The notes under the pieces were generated by a model. That model did not search any database and was not told where the DNA came from. It was given only the letters and a program-made list of their open reading frames with translations. Source: Eubacteriales bacterium (GTDB lineage Bacteria; Bacillota; Clostridia; Lachnospirales; Lachnospiraceae). Taken from it: DNA of 64,000 bases. Location: contig JAUNUY010000002.1 of assembly GCA_030537935.1 (NCBI GenBank), positions 1 to 64,000 of the forward strand, given 5' to 3'. Of the stretch, positions 6,717 to 14,842 are shown one piece after another (position 1 is the stretch's first letter; each line of letters begins with the position of its first letter). The position numbers and the translations under genes are program-made.

Positions 6717-7613
6717 TCATGACGATGCATGAATGCCCGCGACGGCACCGTCCGCCACGGCCGTTGCCACCTGTCGCACCTGCTTCACCGTAATATCTCC
6801 CGCGGCATAGACACCGTGAATGGCCGTCTCCTGTCGCGCATTAACCGGAATGTATCCGTTCTCTAAAATCAAGTCCGAGAACATCTTCGTATTCGGCGTT
6901 GCACCGGCATAGACGAAAATACCGCAACCGGAATCCGCCACGGTCCGTATCCCGTCCGTCTCCACATCGATAAACGTTAACACTTCCACTGCATCGGCCC
7001 CCTGCACATTCAGCAAGCGGGTGTGCGGTATCACGGTAATATTTTCCGTCACGGCGACCTTCTCCCGAAATTCGGCGATGCATGCCAACTCGTCTTCCAC
7101 ACAGACGATGTGTACCGTCGCGGCAAACTGCGAAAGATAGATGGCTTCCTTGACGGCACCGTCCGCACCGCCGATGACGTACACATTCTTCCCTTTATAA
7201 CGCACACCGTCTCGTGCCGCATTCATTCCCATACCTTTTCCGGCCAACATCGCCTCGCCGGGAATCCCCAGCTTCCGCGGTGTCGTGCCCGCTGCGATAA
7301 TCAACCGTTCCGCCTCATAGGTGGCAGTCGCCGTTTCAACCTTTTTTACATCGCCCGTCAAATGAACGTTCGTCACCGCTTCATAGCGAATTTCCGTCCC
7401 GGTCGCCGTCAACTGGTCCGACATCCGACCGGCAAAACTGTCCCCCGTCTCATTCGCCGTCAATGCCGTATAATGTGTCACCGTGGAAACGGTACCGATC
7501 ATCCCGCCAATGCGATTGCGTTCCAACATCAAAACTTTTTTTCCCCGGCTTCGTGCATAAACGGCCGCACTGACACCCGCCGGTCCACCGCCGATGATGA
7601 TGATATCGTACAT
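6717..7613 (-). CDS. Thioredoxin-reductase-like FAD/NAD(P) oxidoreductase lacking CxxC
   Basis: A 298-residue flavoprotein of the low-molecular-weight thioredoxin reductase fold. FAD-binding IIIGGGPAGVSAAVYA (about residues 5-20), the IIAAGTTPRKLGIPGE segment, the second dinucleotide fold VYVIGGADGAVKEA (about 144-157) and the C-terminal FAD motif GVYAAGDI are all present. Where the family carries the redox CxxC (usually CATCDG), this protein reads NAARDG (about 131-136), so it cannot reduce thioredoxin by the usual mechanism. It could be a ferredoxin/flavodoxin-NAD(P) reductase-like or other one-electron partner enzyme. The ATG follows AGGAGG. No thioredoxin gene is adjacent; the gene stands alone. 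Confidence 0.85.
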   Translation of the reverse strand: MYDIIIIGGGPAGVSAAVYARSRGKKVLMLERNRIGGMIGTVSTVTHYTALTANETGDSFAGRMSDQLTATGTEIRYEAVTNVHLTGDVKKVETATATYEAERLIIAAGTTPRKLGIPGEAMLAGKGMGMNAARDGVRYKGKNVYVIGGADGAVKEAIYLSQFAATVHIVCVEDELACIAEFREKVAVTENITVIPHTRLLNVQGADAVEVLTFIDVETDGIRTVADSGCGIFVYAGATPNTKMFSDLILENGYIPVNARQETAIHGVYAAGDITVKQVRQVATAVADGAVAGIHASS

Positions 7614-7764
7614 TTCTACCTCCTATCCACTTTTATTAGCCAATCCTAATCCCATGAGAATATCTTACACCCATCGCCCCGAAAATAAAAGAGTTTCCCG
7701 TCATTTAAAAGAAAAACAAACCATCTCAACCTCAAATCGTCTTCACGGAACGGTAAATGCTATC

Positions 7765-7793
7765 TGGTTTTTCCACCTTTTTTGCATTATAAT
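7765..7793 (+). promoter_or_regulatory. Promoter of Asp-box membrane protein gene
   Basis: A perfect TATAAT (7788-7793) is preceded after 17 bases by a weak -35, TGGTTT (7765-7770). The start codon is 29 bases downstream. Confidence 0.5.
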
Positions 7794-7822
7794 ATGGCCA
7801 TCTATAAACAAGGAGTACCATT

Positions 7823-9301
7823 ATGAACAATGAACAAAGTCCGAAATATCCCTTGAAATGGAAAGTTTGCATCAAGGTCATGACCCTTGCGATGTACACC
7901 CTATTGCTGCTGAATCTCCGTCAGTTCGCACAATACGGCGGTTTACGCAGGTATATCATCCCGATAACCGTCTTTTTTCTGTTAACCGTCGGCGGCTTCA
8001 TATGCAGACTGATACTAAGACATAAAATACCGGAAACGGTTCGGAAGAATACCGGACGACGAATCCGCGTCCTGTTATCACCGCTTGCCTATATCATCGT
8101 TACGCTTCTCTTCGGCGGCATGATTCTCTACAGCGCCATTCCCTACAATGGATACCTCGCTTGGAAAATCGATGCTTTCTTGAAGGAAAAAAAGGTTCCT
8201 CTGCGTCATGATAATCTGTCCCGGTACGGCATCGCCGGCATACTGGACGATTTACGACAATCGCTCGACCTGCCGGAAGAATTATATATGGCCGATGACT
8301 TCACCCTCCGCTATGACACGAACGGCAATCTGCTCTCGCTGGAAACCGCTCTCTATTACAAGAACGACGATGGCCATTTAAAAACCATGCTTATCAGCTA
8401 CGACCCATCAAAAGATCATGCCGTCTCCGTACATAAGAACGTTTTTATCCATACGGATTTTCACCCGGATAAGAAACTCTCTCCCTTTCTGCAACTTGCA
8501 AATGCCGAAATTATCACCGAGGATTTGCAACGCCATCCGGGAGAAGTCCGTACCCTGCAATATGTCGGAAAAAAATGTTTCGACGCCGCCGACCGGGTGA
8601 TGGCCGCACCGGGTGATACCGAAACGGCAAACTGTATCGCCGGGGTAAAATCTCATGACCACATCTGCGGTTATACGGCCATCTTTAATAACCCGGACAA
8701 TCCGGATGAGCAACCCGTCCGCTACATCACCGGCGCGGAACGCCCGTCACCCGGACAATTACAAGCAATGGAAAATGAAACGTCCGATACACCAAACACC
8801 AATACTTCGGACGACATCTGCTATTTTTTGCCCGGGCACGAGGACATCGGATACCGACTCAAAGTTTCGGATGCCGCCCTGGGCAGTCGTTTTTATGTTC
8901 TGGAAATAACGGAGAACGGAGGAAAGACTTGGTCCATGCGTAATGCCGATCCCTTCGAGGGCCACACGGGTATTGCAAGCGGTATGATTTTTACCGATAT
9001 GCAACATGGCTTTCTCCGCCTATCCGGTGCCGGCGGCAACCATGCAGCCGTCTATGTCACCTTTGACGGCGGAAAAAGTATCAGCCGGATACAACTTCCA
9101 CCCGAAGCACTGACACAATCGACGAAGGCCATGATGGAAGCCGGTCTGAAACCTTCAGATTTCACTGTCGAACAATTGCCCGAATTACACGGTAATCGCT
9201 GGACCTTACAGTTGACTTCGGAGGAATTTAGCACATTTTCCCTTTCTTTCTTCTCCGATGACGGCGGCAAACATTGGCAATATACTCCCACCCCCGAATG
9301 A
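7823..9301 (+). CDS. Membrane-anchored protein with Asp-box (BNR-like) repeats
   Basis: A 492-residue protein. Three hydrophobic helices occupy roughly residues 14-33, 44-65 and 82-105. The long remainder is hydrophilic and, after an odd number of helices, lies on the opposite side of the membrane from the N-terminus, probably outside. In the C-terminal third, segments such as ENGGKTW, FDGGKS and SDDGGKHW match the S/T-x-D/N-x-G-x-T/K-W Asp-box pattern of sialidase-like beta-propellers; too few are seen for a full catalytic propeller and no sialidase arginine triad was identified. The start is the ATG after AGGAGTACC. It is a monocistronic gene ending in a terminator. The function is not recognised. 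Confidence 0.75.
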   Translation: MNNEQSPKYPLKWKVCIKVMTLAMYTLLLLNLRQFAQYGGLRRYIIPITVFFLLTVGGFICRLILRHKIPETVRKNTGRRIRVLLSPLAYIIVTLLFGGMILYSAIPYNGYLAWKIDAFLKEKKVPLRHDNLSRYGIAGILDDLRQSLDLPEELYMADDFTLRYDTNGNLLSLETALYYKNDDGHLKTMLISYDPSKDHAVSVHKNVFIHTDFHPDKKLSPFLQLANAEIITEDLQRHPGEVRTLQYVGKKCFDAADRVMAAPGDTETANCIAGVKSHDHICGYTAIFNNPDNPDEQPVRYITGAERPSPGQLQAMENETSDTPNTNTSDDICYFLPGHEDIGYRLKVSDAALGSRFYVLEITENGGKTWSMRNADPFEGHTGIASGMIFTDMQHGFLRLSGAGGNHAAVYVTFDGGKSISRIQLPPEALTQSTKAMMEAGLKPSDFTVEQLPELHGNRWTLQLTSEEFSTFSLSFFSDDGGKHWQYTPTPE

Positions 9302-9338
9302 AAATGAGCGTACCTGTTAAGGTACGCTCGTTTTCATT
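9301..9338. terminator. Bidirectional terminator between Asp-box gene and rbsB
   Basis: A perfect 10-base stem (9306-9315/9320-9329) with a 4-base loop is flanked by AAAA on the left and TTTT on the right. It serves both convergent genes and ends the ribose operon. Confidence 0.85.
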
Positions 9339-9365
9339 ATCACATCTTATCTCCGACGGGCTTTC

Positions 9366-10325
9366 TTATTCATTCGGCTTTTTCGGATCAAAGCTGTCCA
9401 CATTTTCTTTCGTCAACACCTTGTTCTTCAAAACAACATCTTTTTCCACCTTTTCGCCTTTAAGGTGCTTCACGGCCGTGTTCATGATACCACGACCCAA
9501 GACAAACGGCGGCTCCGCAATGGTTGCCTCCACCTTGCCGTTTTTGATGGCATCAATCGTCTCATCCAATGCATCGCAGCCGATCATCACGATTTTATCC
9601 TTACGCCCTGCTGCATTCACCGCTTCCAGTGCCCCCAAAAGCATTTCATCGTTTGCACAATAGATACCGTCGATTTCCGGATTACCCTGCAGAATATTCT
9701 CCATTACCGACAGACCTTCCGTCCGGTTGAAATTGGCCGTTTGACGGGCCACAATTTCGATATCCGGATTTTTATCCATGATTTCATTAAAGCCTTTGGA
9801 ACGTTCCTGTGCCACATTTGATCCCAGGATACCCTGTAATTCCACGACCTTTCCCTTGCCACCCAAGCTTTTGGCAAGAAACTCCCCGGCCAGATTCCCG
9901 GATTTGACCGCATCATAACCGACATGGGCAATCACTTCACCCCCGTTGGCACGGCGATCCATGGTAAACACAGGAATATTCGCCGCATTACAAGCCTCGA
10001 CGGAAGAAATAATGGCGTCCGAATCACAGGGGTCAATCAAGATGGCCGCCGGCTTCTTCGTAATCAAGTTTTCAATATCCTTCTGCTGCGTGGTCGGATT
10101 ATCCTGTGCATCCGTAACAATAACCTCATATCCCTGTTCCGCCGCCTCTGCCTTACAGCCCTCCACGACCGAAACGAAAAACGGATTGGATAAGGTATTC
10201 ATGGACAGGGCAATTACTTTTTCCCCGCCCTTCTCACCGGTATCTGCGGATTCCCCGCCTTTGTTTGCGCCGCAACCGCTAAAAATCAAGGTCGCCGCCA
10301 TGAGACATGCCAGAAGTTTTTTCAT
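9366..10325 (-). CDS. rbsB: Ribose ABC transporter substrate-binding lipoprotein
   Basis: A 319-residue periplasmic-binding-protein-type lipoprotein. The signal sequence ends in the lipobox LIFSGC (lipidated Cys about residue 18). The mature part starts with IALSMNTLSNPFFVSVVEGC and contains the DAQDNPTTQQKDIENLI and CANDEMLLGALEAV segments typical of RbsB. It delivers D-ribose (or a related pentose) to RbsC/RbsA. The start is the ATG after AAAGGAG; an in-frame start 7 codons earlier has no RBS. It is the last gene of the operon, where transporters are often boosted separately. Confidence 0.93.
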   Translation of the reverse strand: MKKLLACLMAATLIFSGCGANKGGESADTGEKGGEKVIALSMNTLSNPFFVSVVEGCKAEAAEQGYEVIVTDAQDNPTTQQKDIENLITKKPAAILIDPCDSDAIISSVEACNAANIPVFTMDRRANGGEVIAHVGYDAVKSGNLAGEFLAKSLGGKGKVVELQGILGSNVAQERSKGFNEIMDKNPDIEIVARQTANFNRTEGLSVMENILQGNPEIDGIYCANDEMLLGALEAVNAAGRKDKIVMIGCDALDETIDAIKNGKVEATIAEPPFVLGRGIMNTAVKHLKGEKVEKDVVLKNKVLTKENVDSFDPKKPNE

Positions 10326-10346
10326 GATATTCTCCTTTCGTATCAT

Positions 10347-11306
10347 CTATGCCTTCTCCGACACTTTCTTTAACTTACGGTCCAGTACGACCGCTAAAAT
10401 GATAACAATACCTTTCACAATCTTTATCGCCAGTGCATTGACATTCAACAGCACTAAAATATTATCGATAATCCCCATAATCAATGCACCGATAACGGTC
10501 GGCAGTACGAAACCGCTGCCGCCGCTCATGGATGTACCGCCCAATACAACGGCCGCTATGGCATCCATTTCAATGCCTTCCCCGCAGGTCGCCTGCGCCG
10601 AACCCAAACGGGCCACCAGAACGATACCGGCTAGAGCAGCGCAAAGGCCGCTGAGAATGTACGCCTTCCACTCCGTCCGAACGACGTTGATACCGGCCAA
10701 CCAGGCCGCATCACGATTACCGCCGAAAGCGTATACTTTCCGACCGAACGTGGTATGTTTGATGACGATATGCAACACGACATACAACACAATCAGTAGG
10801 ATAATCGGTATCGGAATGCCGGCAATACTGTCTTTGCCGATTGCCTTGAATACGTCACTCTTTACCGGAATCGGCGAGCCCTTCGTATACACGAGAATGA
10901 TGCCCCGCAACATCGTCATGGTGCCCAGTGTAATGATGAACGGCGGCAACTTCAATAAACTGATGAAAGCACCGTTCACCATACCGCATATCAGACCGGT
11001 CGCCAAGCCGGTCAATATCGCCAACACGACACTGCCCGTACTCGCCAGTACGCCCGCTGAAAGAACACCGGAAAGACCGACGATGGAGCCGACCGACAGG
11101 TCAATGCCGCCCGTCAGAATCACGACCGTCATACCGCCCGCCACAATGCCCGCCACGGCCACCTGCTTGATAACGTTAAAGAAGTTGGACAGACTCAAAA
11201 AGTCGGATGACAAGGCCGTTCCTGCAATACAAATGATGACAAACAGGATAACCGACCGGTAGGTGCTCAACTTCCGTGCTACGCCGGTTTTATGCTTCAT
11301 TTTCAT
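10347..11306 (-). CDS. rbsC: Ribose ABC transporter permease
   Basis: A 319-residue polytopic membrane protein of the RbsC/XylH family, with about eight to ten helices. GGIDLSVGSIVGLSGV and the EAA-like segment GRKVYAFGGNRDAAWLAGI are diagnostic, as is GGTSMSGGSGFVLPTVIGA near the C-terminus. It forms the pentose channel with RbsA. The ATG lies 5 bases after GGAGG inside the 3' end of rbsA, a 17-base overlap implying coupling. Confidence 0.95.
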   Translation of the reverse strand: MKMKHKTGVARKLSTYRSVILFVIICIAGTALSSDFLSLSNFFNVIKQVAVAGIVAGGMTVVILTGGIDLSVGSIVGLSGVLSAGVLASTGSVVLAILTGLATGLICGMVNGAFISLLKLPPFIITLGTMTMLRGIILVYTKGSPIPVKSDVFKAIGKDSIAGIPIPIILLIVLYVVLHIVIKHTTFGRKVYAFGGNRDAAWLAGINVVRTEWKAYILSGLCAALAGIVLVARLGSAQATCGEGIEMDAIAAVVLGGTSMSGGSGFVLPTVIGALIMGIIDNILVLLNVNALAIKIVKGIVIILAVVLDRKLKKVSEKA

Positions 11307-12792
11307 TCACTCCTCCCGATGCATACGATAAAATCGTCTGCTGATTGATTTTATCTGCCGCCAACTCCGTGACGATTCTTCCCTTTCGCATGACCAGTAC
11401 CCGATCGCTGACACCCACAATTTCCGCCAAATCACTGGAAACCAGGATGACACTGCGCCCCGCCACCGTCATGTCATTGATGAGCGCATAGATTTCCGCC
11501 TTTGCACCGACATCCACGCCGCGGGTAGGCTCCGCCAGAATACAGATGTCCGGTGCGCCCATCTCCAGCCGCGAAAAAACCACCTTCTGCTGATTGCCGC
11601 CGCTCAGATGCCTTGTCTCCTGCAGGGGGGAACGGGCCTTAATGCGAAACTTTTTCATGAAGCGGTCAATGGCCGCCGCTTCCTTCTCGGCACGGATAAA
11701 ACCGCCACCGGAAATTTGCTTCAAGGATGAGAGCGAAATATTTTCTTTGATGCTCCTTCCGGTCAACAACCCTTCCCGCTTCCGGTCATCAGAGACAAAA
11801 CCGATGCCGCACCGTAAGGCCTTGGCCGGCGTGTCCGGATGAATCTCTTCTCCATTCTTGTATATCGTTCCACCACGTGCCGGATATGCTCCGTAAAGGG
11901 TCTTTGCCAACTCGACCGTTCCCGAACCGAAAAGGCCGGTAATCCCCAGGATTTCACCCTCCTGTAATGTAAATGAGATGTCTTCGATCTTCTCGCCGCT
12001 GATATTGCGGACCTCGTAAACCACTTGACCGCCCGGAAACGATCTCTCCGGATATAAGTCCCCCACATCCCGGCCGATCATCATGTGGATGAGCTCTTCG
12101 TAGTTTGTCTCCGCCACCCGCTTCGTACCGATGAAATCTCCGTTTCGAAGTACGGTAATCCGGTCCGCCACCTGAAAGATTTCATCCATCCGGTGAGAAA
12201 TATAGAGAATCGTCACCCCCTGCTCCTTCAAATCACGGATAATATCAAAGAGGGTTTCCGTCTCCTTTTCAGTCAGCGCCGCCGTCGGCTCATCCATAAT
12301 CAGGATGCGCGTTCCGGGCCGTAGGCATTTTGCAATCTCCACCATCTGTGCCTGCGCGACACTCAAACTCTTCATGGGCAACCGGGGATCGATATCCGCT
12401 GACACCCGCTTCAGTAAATTCTCCGCCTCGCACCGCATCGCCGACCTGCTGACAAAGTACTTTCCGCGTGCCGGATAACGCCCCAGAGAAATATTTTCCA
12501 TGACGCTCAGTTCCGGCACGAAATTCAGTTCCTGATGAATCATGTACACGCCCTTGGCTTTGGCATCATTGGTAGAATGGAACTTGCAAGTCGATCCGTC
12601 CACGATGATTTCACCCGTCGTTTGACGCAACGCACCGGCAATGATTTTCATCATCGTCGATTTGCCGGCACCGTTTTCACCGCAAATGGCATGTACCTCG
12701 CCCCGCTCAAAGGCCAAGTTGATATCCCGTAATACTTCGACACCGGAAAAAGATTTTGCTATCTTTTTCAGGCTGAGTACCTTGTTTTCCAT
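11290..12792 (-). CDS. rbsA: Ribose ABC transporter ATP-binding protein (two ATPase domains)
   Basis: A 500-residue tandem ABC ATPase. The first domain has Walker A GENGAGKST, a variant signature LSVAQAQMVEIAK and Walker B LIMDEPTAALTEKE. The second has the degenerate Walker A of this family (GLFGSGTVELAK), signature LSGGNQQKV and Walker B LAEPTRGVDVGAK. This asymmetry is normal for RbsA/MglA types. It energises pentose import with RbsC and RbsB. The ATG follows AGGTG; the stop overlaps rbsC. Confidence 0.95.
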   Translation of the reverse strand: MENKVLSLKKIAKSFSGVEVLRDINLAFERGEVHAICGENGAGKSTMMKIIAGALRQTTGEIIVDGSTCKFHSTNDAKAKGVYMIHQELNFVPELSVMENISLGRYPARGKYFVSRSAMRCEAENLLKRVSADIDPRLPMKSLSVAQAQMVEIAKCLRPGTRILIMDEPTAALTEKETETLFDIIRDLKEQGVTILYISHRMDEIFQVADRITVLRNGDFIGTKRVAETNYEELIHMMIGRDVGDLYPERSFPGGQVVYEVRNISGEKIEDISFTLQEGEILGITGLFGSGTVELAKTLYGAYPARGGTIYKNGEEIHPDTPAKALRCGIGFVSDDRKREGLLTGRSIKENISLSSLKQISGGGFIRAEKEAAAIDRFMKKFRIKARSPLQETRHLSGGNQQKVVFSRLEMGAPDICILAEPTRGVDVGAKAEIYALINDMTVAGRSVILVSSDLAEIVGVSDRVLVMRKGRIVTELAADKINQQTILSYASGGVNENEA

Positions 12793-12799
12793 AAATCAC

Positions 12800-13204
12800 C
12801 TAGTAGGCACATCCCATTCGAAGAATCACGTTCGTATAACCCGTAAATTCTCCGGTTAAAATGATGGCCTTTGCCCCTTTCATCTGCTCCTTCAACGTGG
12901 CATGGGGAACATAGGAAACGGGTATGTCACCGAGCAGGGCCAATGTCTCCCGATGGATGGCTGCCGTTGCTTCGCCGTTTGTCTTTGCTTCATCCGCAAA
13001 GGTTGCCGCTTCCACCGCCAGAACCGATTGAACCGCTGAAAAAACCTCGAGAAAACGCGGTGAATTTTCTATCCAGCCCAAGTCCACGCGCTCAACGCCT
13101 TCGGGCACGGGTAAGCCCGCATCCCCAATGACCAGTAAATCCATATGCCGCAACTCGCCCAGTATCCGCAACAGTTGCGGATGAAAAATGCCTTTCTTAA
13201 TCAC
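12800..13204 (-). CDS. rbsD: D-ribose pyranase
   Basis: A 134-residue RbsD/FucU family protein that interconverts the pyranose and furanose forms of ribose so that ribokinase receives its substrate. MIKKGIFHPQLLRILGELRH with the catalytic-type histidine near residue 20, GDAGLPVP and the C-terminal GEFTGYTNVILRMG fit RbsD. The start is GTG, 6 bases after GGAGGGG, overlapping the 3' end of rbsK by 8 bases. Confidence 0.95.
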   Translation of the reverse strand: MIKKGIFHPQLLRILGELRHMDLLVIGDAGLPVPEGVERVDLGWIENSPRFLEVFSAVQSVLAVEAATFADEAKTNGEATAAIHRETLALLGDIPVSYVPHATLKEQMKGAKAIILTGEFTGYTNVILRMGCAY

Positions 13205-14126
13205 TTGACCCCTCCTTTAACAATGCGTCAATAGCCGCCCGATCCGCCATCGAATTGGTCGTTCCGAGTTTTTGAACGGACAGTGCGGCCGCCGCATTGG
13301 CAAAGCGGACCGCCGCTTTCAAATTACATCCTTCCGCCAATGCCGTAACCAATGCACCGTTAAATGCATCCCCTGCTCCGGTCGTATCCAATGCCTTCAC
13401 GGGCACGGGCGGAATAATTTCATCCAACGTATCATCCAGGACATAAGCCCCCTTGTCACCCCAGGTGATAATGACGTGTGGTACCCCCATTGCCCTTATG
13501 GCTGCAGCCGCCACGCGAGCATTTTCCGCCGTATCGACGGTCGTGCCGGTTAATCCGCAGGCCTCAATTTCATTCGGCGTAATGATATCCACGTATGCCA
13601 AGATGTCCCGGTCAAATGGCGAATAAGGCGCCGGATTCAATACCACGGTGGCACCGCGTTCCTTAGCCGCCCGTATTACCTGATAGACCGCCGGCAAATT
13701 AATCTCCAACTGCGTCAACAATATCGTATTTTCATCGATATGTGCTATAACCTGATTCACCTCGTCTTCCGTAAAGGTTTCCGCTGCACCGGGCACGACC
13801 ATGATGGCATTTTGCGAAGAATGCTCATCCACCAAAATCAACGCCGTACCGGTCGCCCGGTCGTTCGCATAAAAGAGGTAATCCTTGGCCAGTCCCAGCT
13901 CATCCATCGTATATTCCGCCACTTGTCCGAATATGTCCCTGGCAATTTTGGTTGACATCAGTACATCGCCGCCCGCTTTACGGGCCGCAACCCCCTGGTT
14001 GAATCCCTTCCCGCCGGGACCGCTTTGAAAATACGTACCCCGGACGGTCTCTCCGGGGGCGGGCAAATGGTCCGCACGAGACATGAGGTCTACCACGAAA
14101 CTGCCCATTACCACGATTTTTTTCAT
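13197..14126 (-). CDS. rbsK: Ribokinase
   Basis: A 309-residue PfkB-family kinase that makes ribose-5-phosphate from ribose and ATP. The substrate-binding GGKGFNQGVAARKAGG (about residues 38-53) and the anion-hole/catalytic DTTGAGDAFNGALVTAL (about 247-263) with the base Asp are intact. The length is standard. The ATG follows AGGAGAATGAA. It sits between deoC and rbsD in the operon, and its 3' end carries the RBS of rbsD. Confidence 0.96.
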   Translation of the reverse strand: MKKIVVMGSFVVDLMSRADHLPAPGETVRGTYFQSGPGGKGFNQGVAARKAGGDVLMSTKIARDIFGQVAEYTMDELGLAKDYLFYANDRATGTALILVDEHSSQNAIMVVPGAAETFTEDEVNQVIAHIDENTILLTQLEINLPAVYQVIRAAKERGATVVLNPAPYSPFDRDILAYVDIITPNEIEACGLTGTTVDTAENARVAAAAIRAMGVPHVIITWGDKGAYVLDDTLDEIIPPVPVKALDTTGAGDAFNGALVTALAEGCNLKAAVRFANAAAALSVQKLGTTNSMADRAAIDALLKEGSSD

Positions 14127-14135
14127 TTCATTCTC

Positions 14136-14774
14136 CTATATCAACAGCACGGCATTGCCTACGCCCAGGGTGTCCGCTCCGGCCGCAATCAAAGCCTCCG
14201 CCTGCTCTTTCGTACGAATACCTCCGCTTGCCTTCACCTTCAAACGACCACCGGCGGCTTCCCGCAGCAAACGGACATCCGCCTCCGTCGCCCCACCGGT
14301 ACTGAACCCCGTTGATGTCTTGACATAATCTGCACCGCCCTCGACAATGCATGCCACCGCCCGTCGCTTTTCCTCATCCGTCAACAGACAAGTTTCGATA
14401 ATCACCTTCACGACGCAGTCATTCGGCACAGCATCGACCACCGCCCGAATATCCGCCGTCACCACATCCCACCGGCCCGCCTTCGCCGCACCGATGTTCA
14501 TCACCATGTCTATGTCCCGGGCCCCGTCATTCGCCGCACCGGCGGCTTCCGCAGCCTTCATCACCGAGGTCATCTGCCCCAACGGAAATCCAACGACACA
14601 ACCCGTCAGTACATCTGTCTCCGCCAATGCCCCCGCCACCGTTTTTACGTGACATCCGTTGACCATGACCATCCGGAATCGATGTTGCTTTGCTTCCTCA
14701 CAATATCGTAATATCATCTCTTCCGTGGCATCCGCTTTCAACATCGTATGTTCCAACCGTTCGTTTAATCCCAT
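14136..14774 (-). CDS. deoC: Deoxyribose-phosphate aldolase
   Basis: A 212-residue class I aldolase that splits 2-deoxyribose-5-phosphate into acetaldehyde and glyceraldehyde-3-phosphate. The Schiff-base lysine lies in DYVKTSTGFSTGGAT, and GCVVGFPLG, MVMNIG and KASGGIRT are the other conserved blocks. The ATG follows GGAGG. It is the first gene behind the operator at 14788-14801 and heads the ribose genes, so the operon appears to serve both ribose and deoxyribose salvage. Confidence 0.96.
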   Translation of the reverse strand: MGLNERLEHTMLKADATEEMILRYCEEAKQHRFRMVMVNGCHVKTVAGALAETDVLTGCVVGFPLGQMTSVMKAAEAAGAANDGARDIDMVMNIGAAKAGRWDVVTADIRAVVDAVPNDCVVKVIIETCLLTDEEKRRAVACIVEGGADYVKTSTGFSTGGATEADVRLLREAAGGRLKVKASGGIRTKEQAEALIAAGADTLGVGNAVLLI

Positions 14775-14787
14775 AACGCCTCCTTTG

Positions 14788-14801
14788 TGTAAACGTTTAC
14801 A
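14788..14801. promoter_or_regulatory. LacI-family operator / cre site
   Basis: TGTAAACGTTTACA is a perfect 14-base palindrome with the central CG of LacI-family sites. It fits both a likely RbsR operator and the CcpA cre consensus TGWAANCGNTNWCA. It lies 4 bases upstream of the deoC RBS, between rbsR and deoC, so a bound repressor would block initiation or act as a roadblock for read-through from rbsR. Confidence 0.85.
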
Positions 14802-14842
14802 TATTCTGCCAAAAAAGAAACGGTATCATGTGCCCGCTCCTA

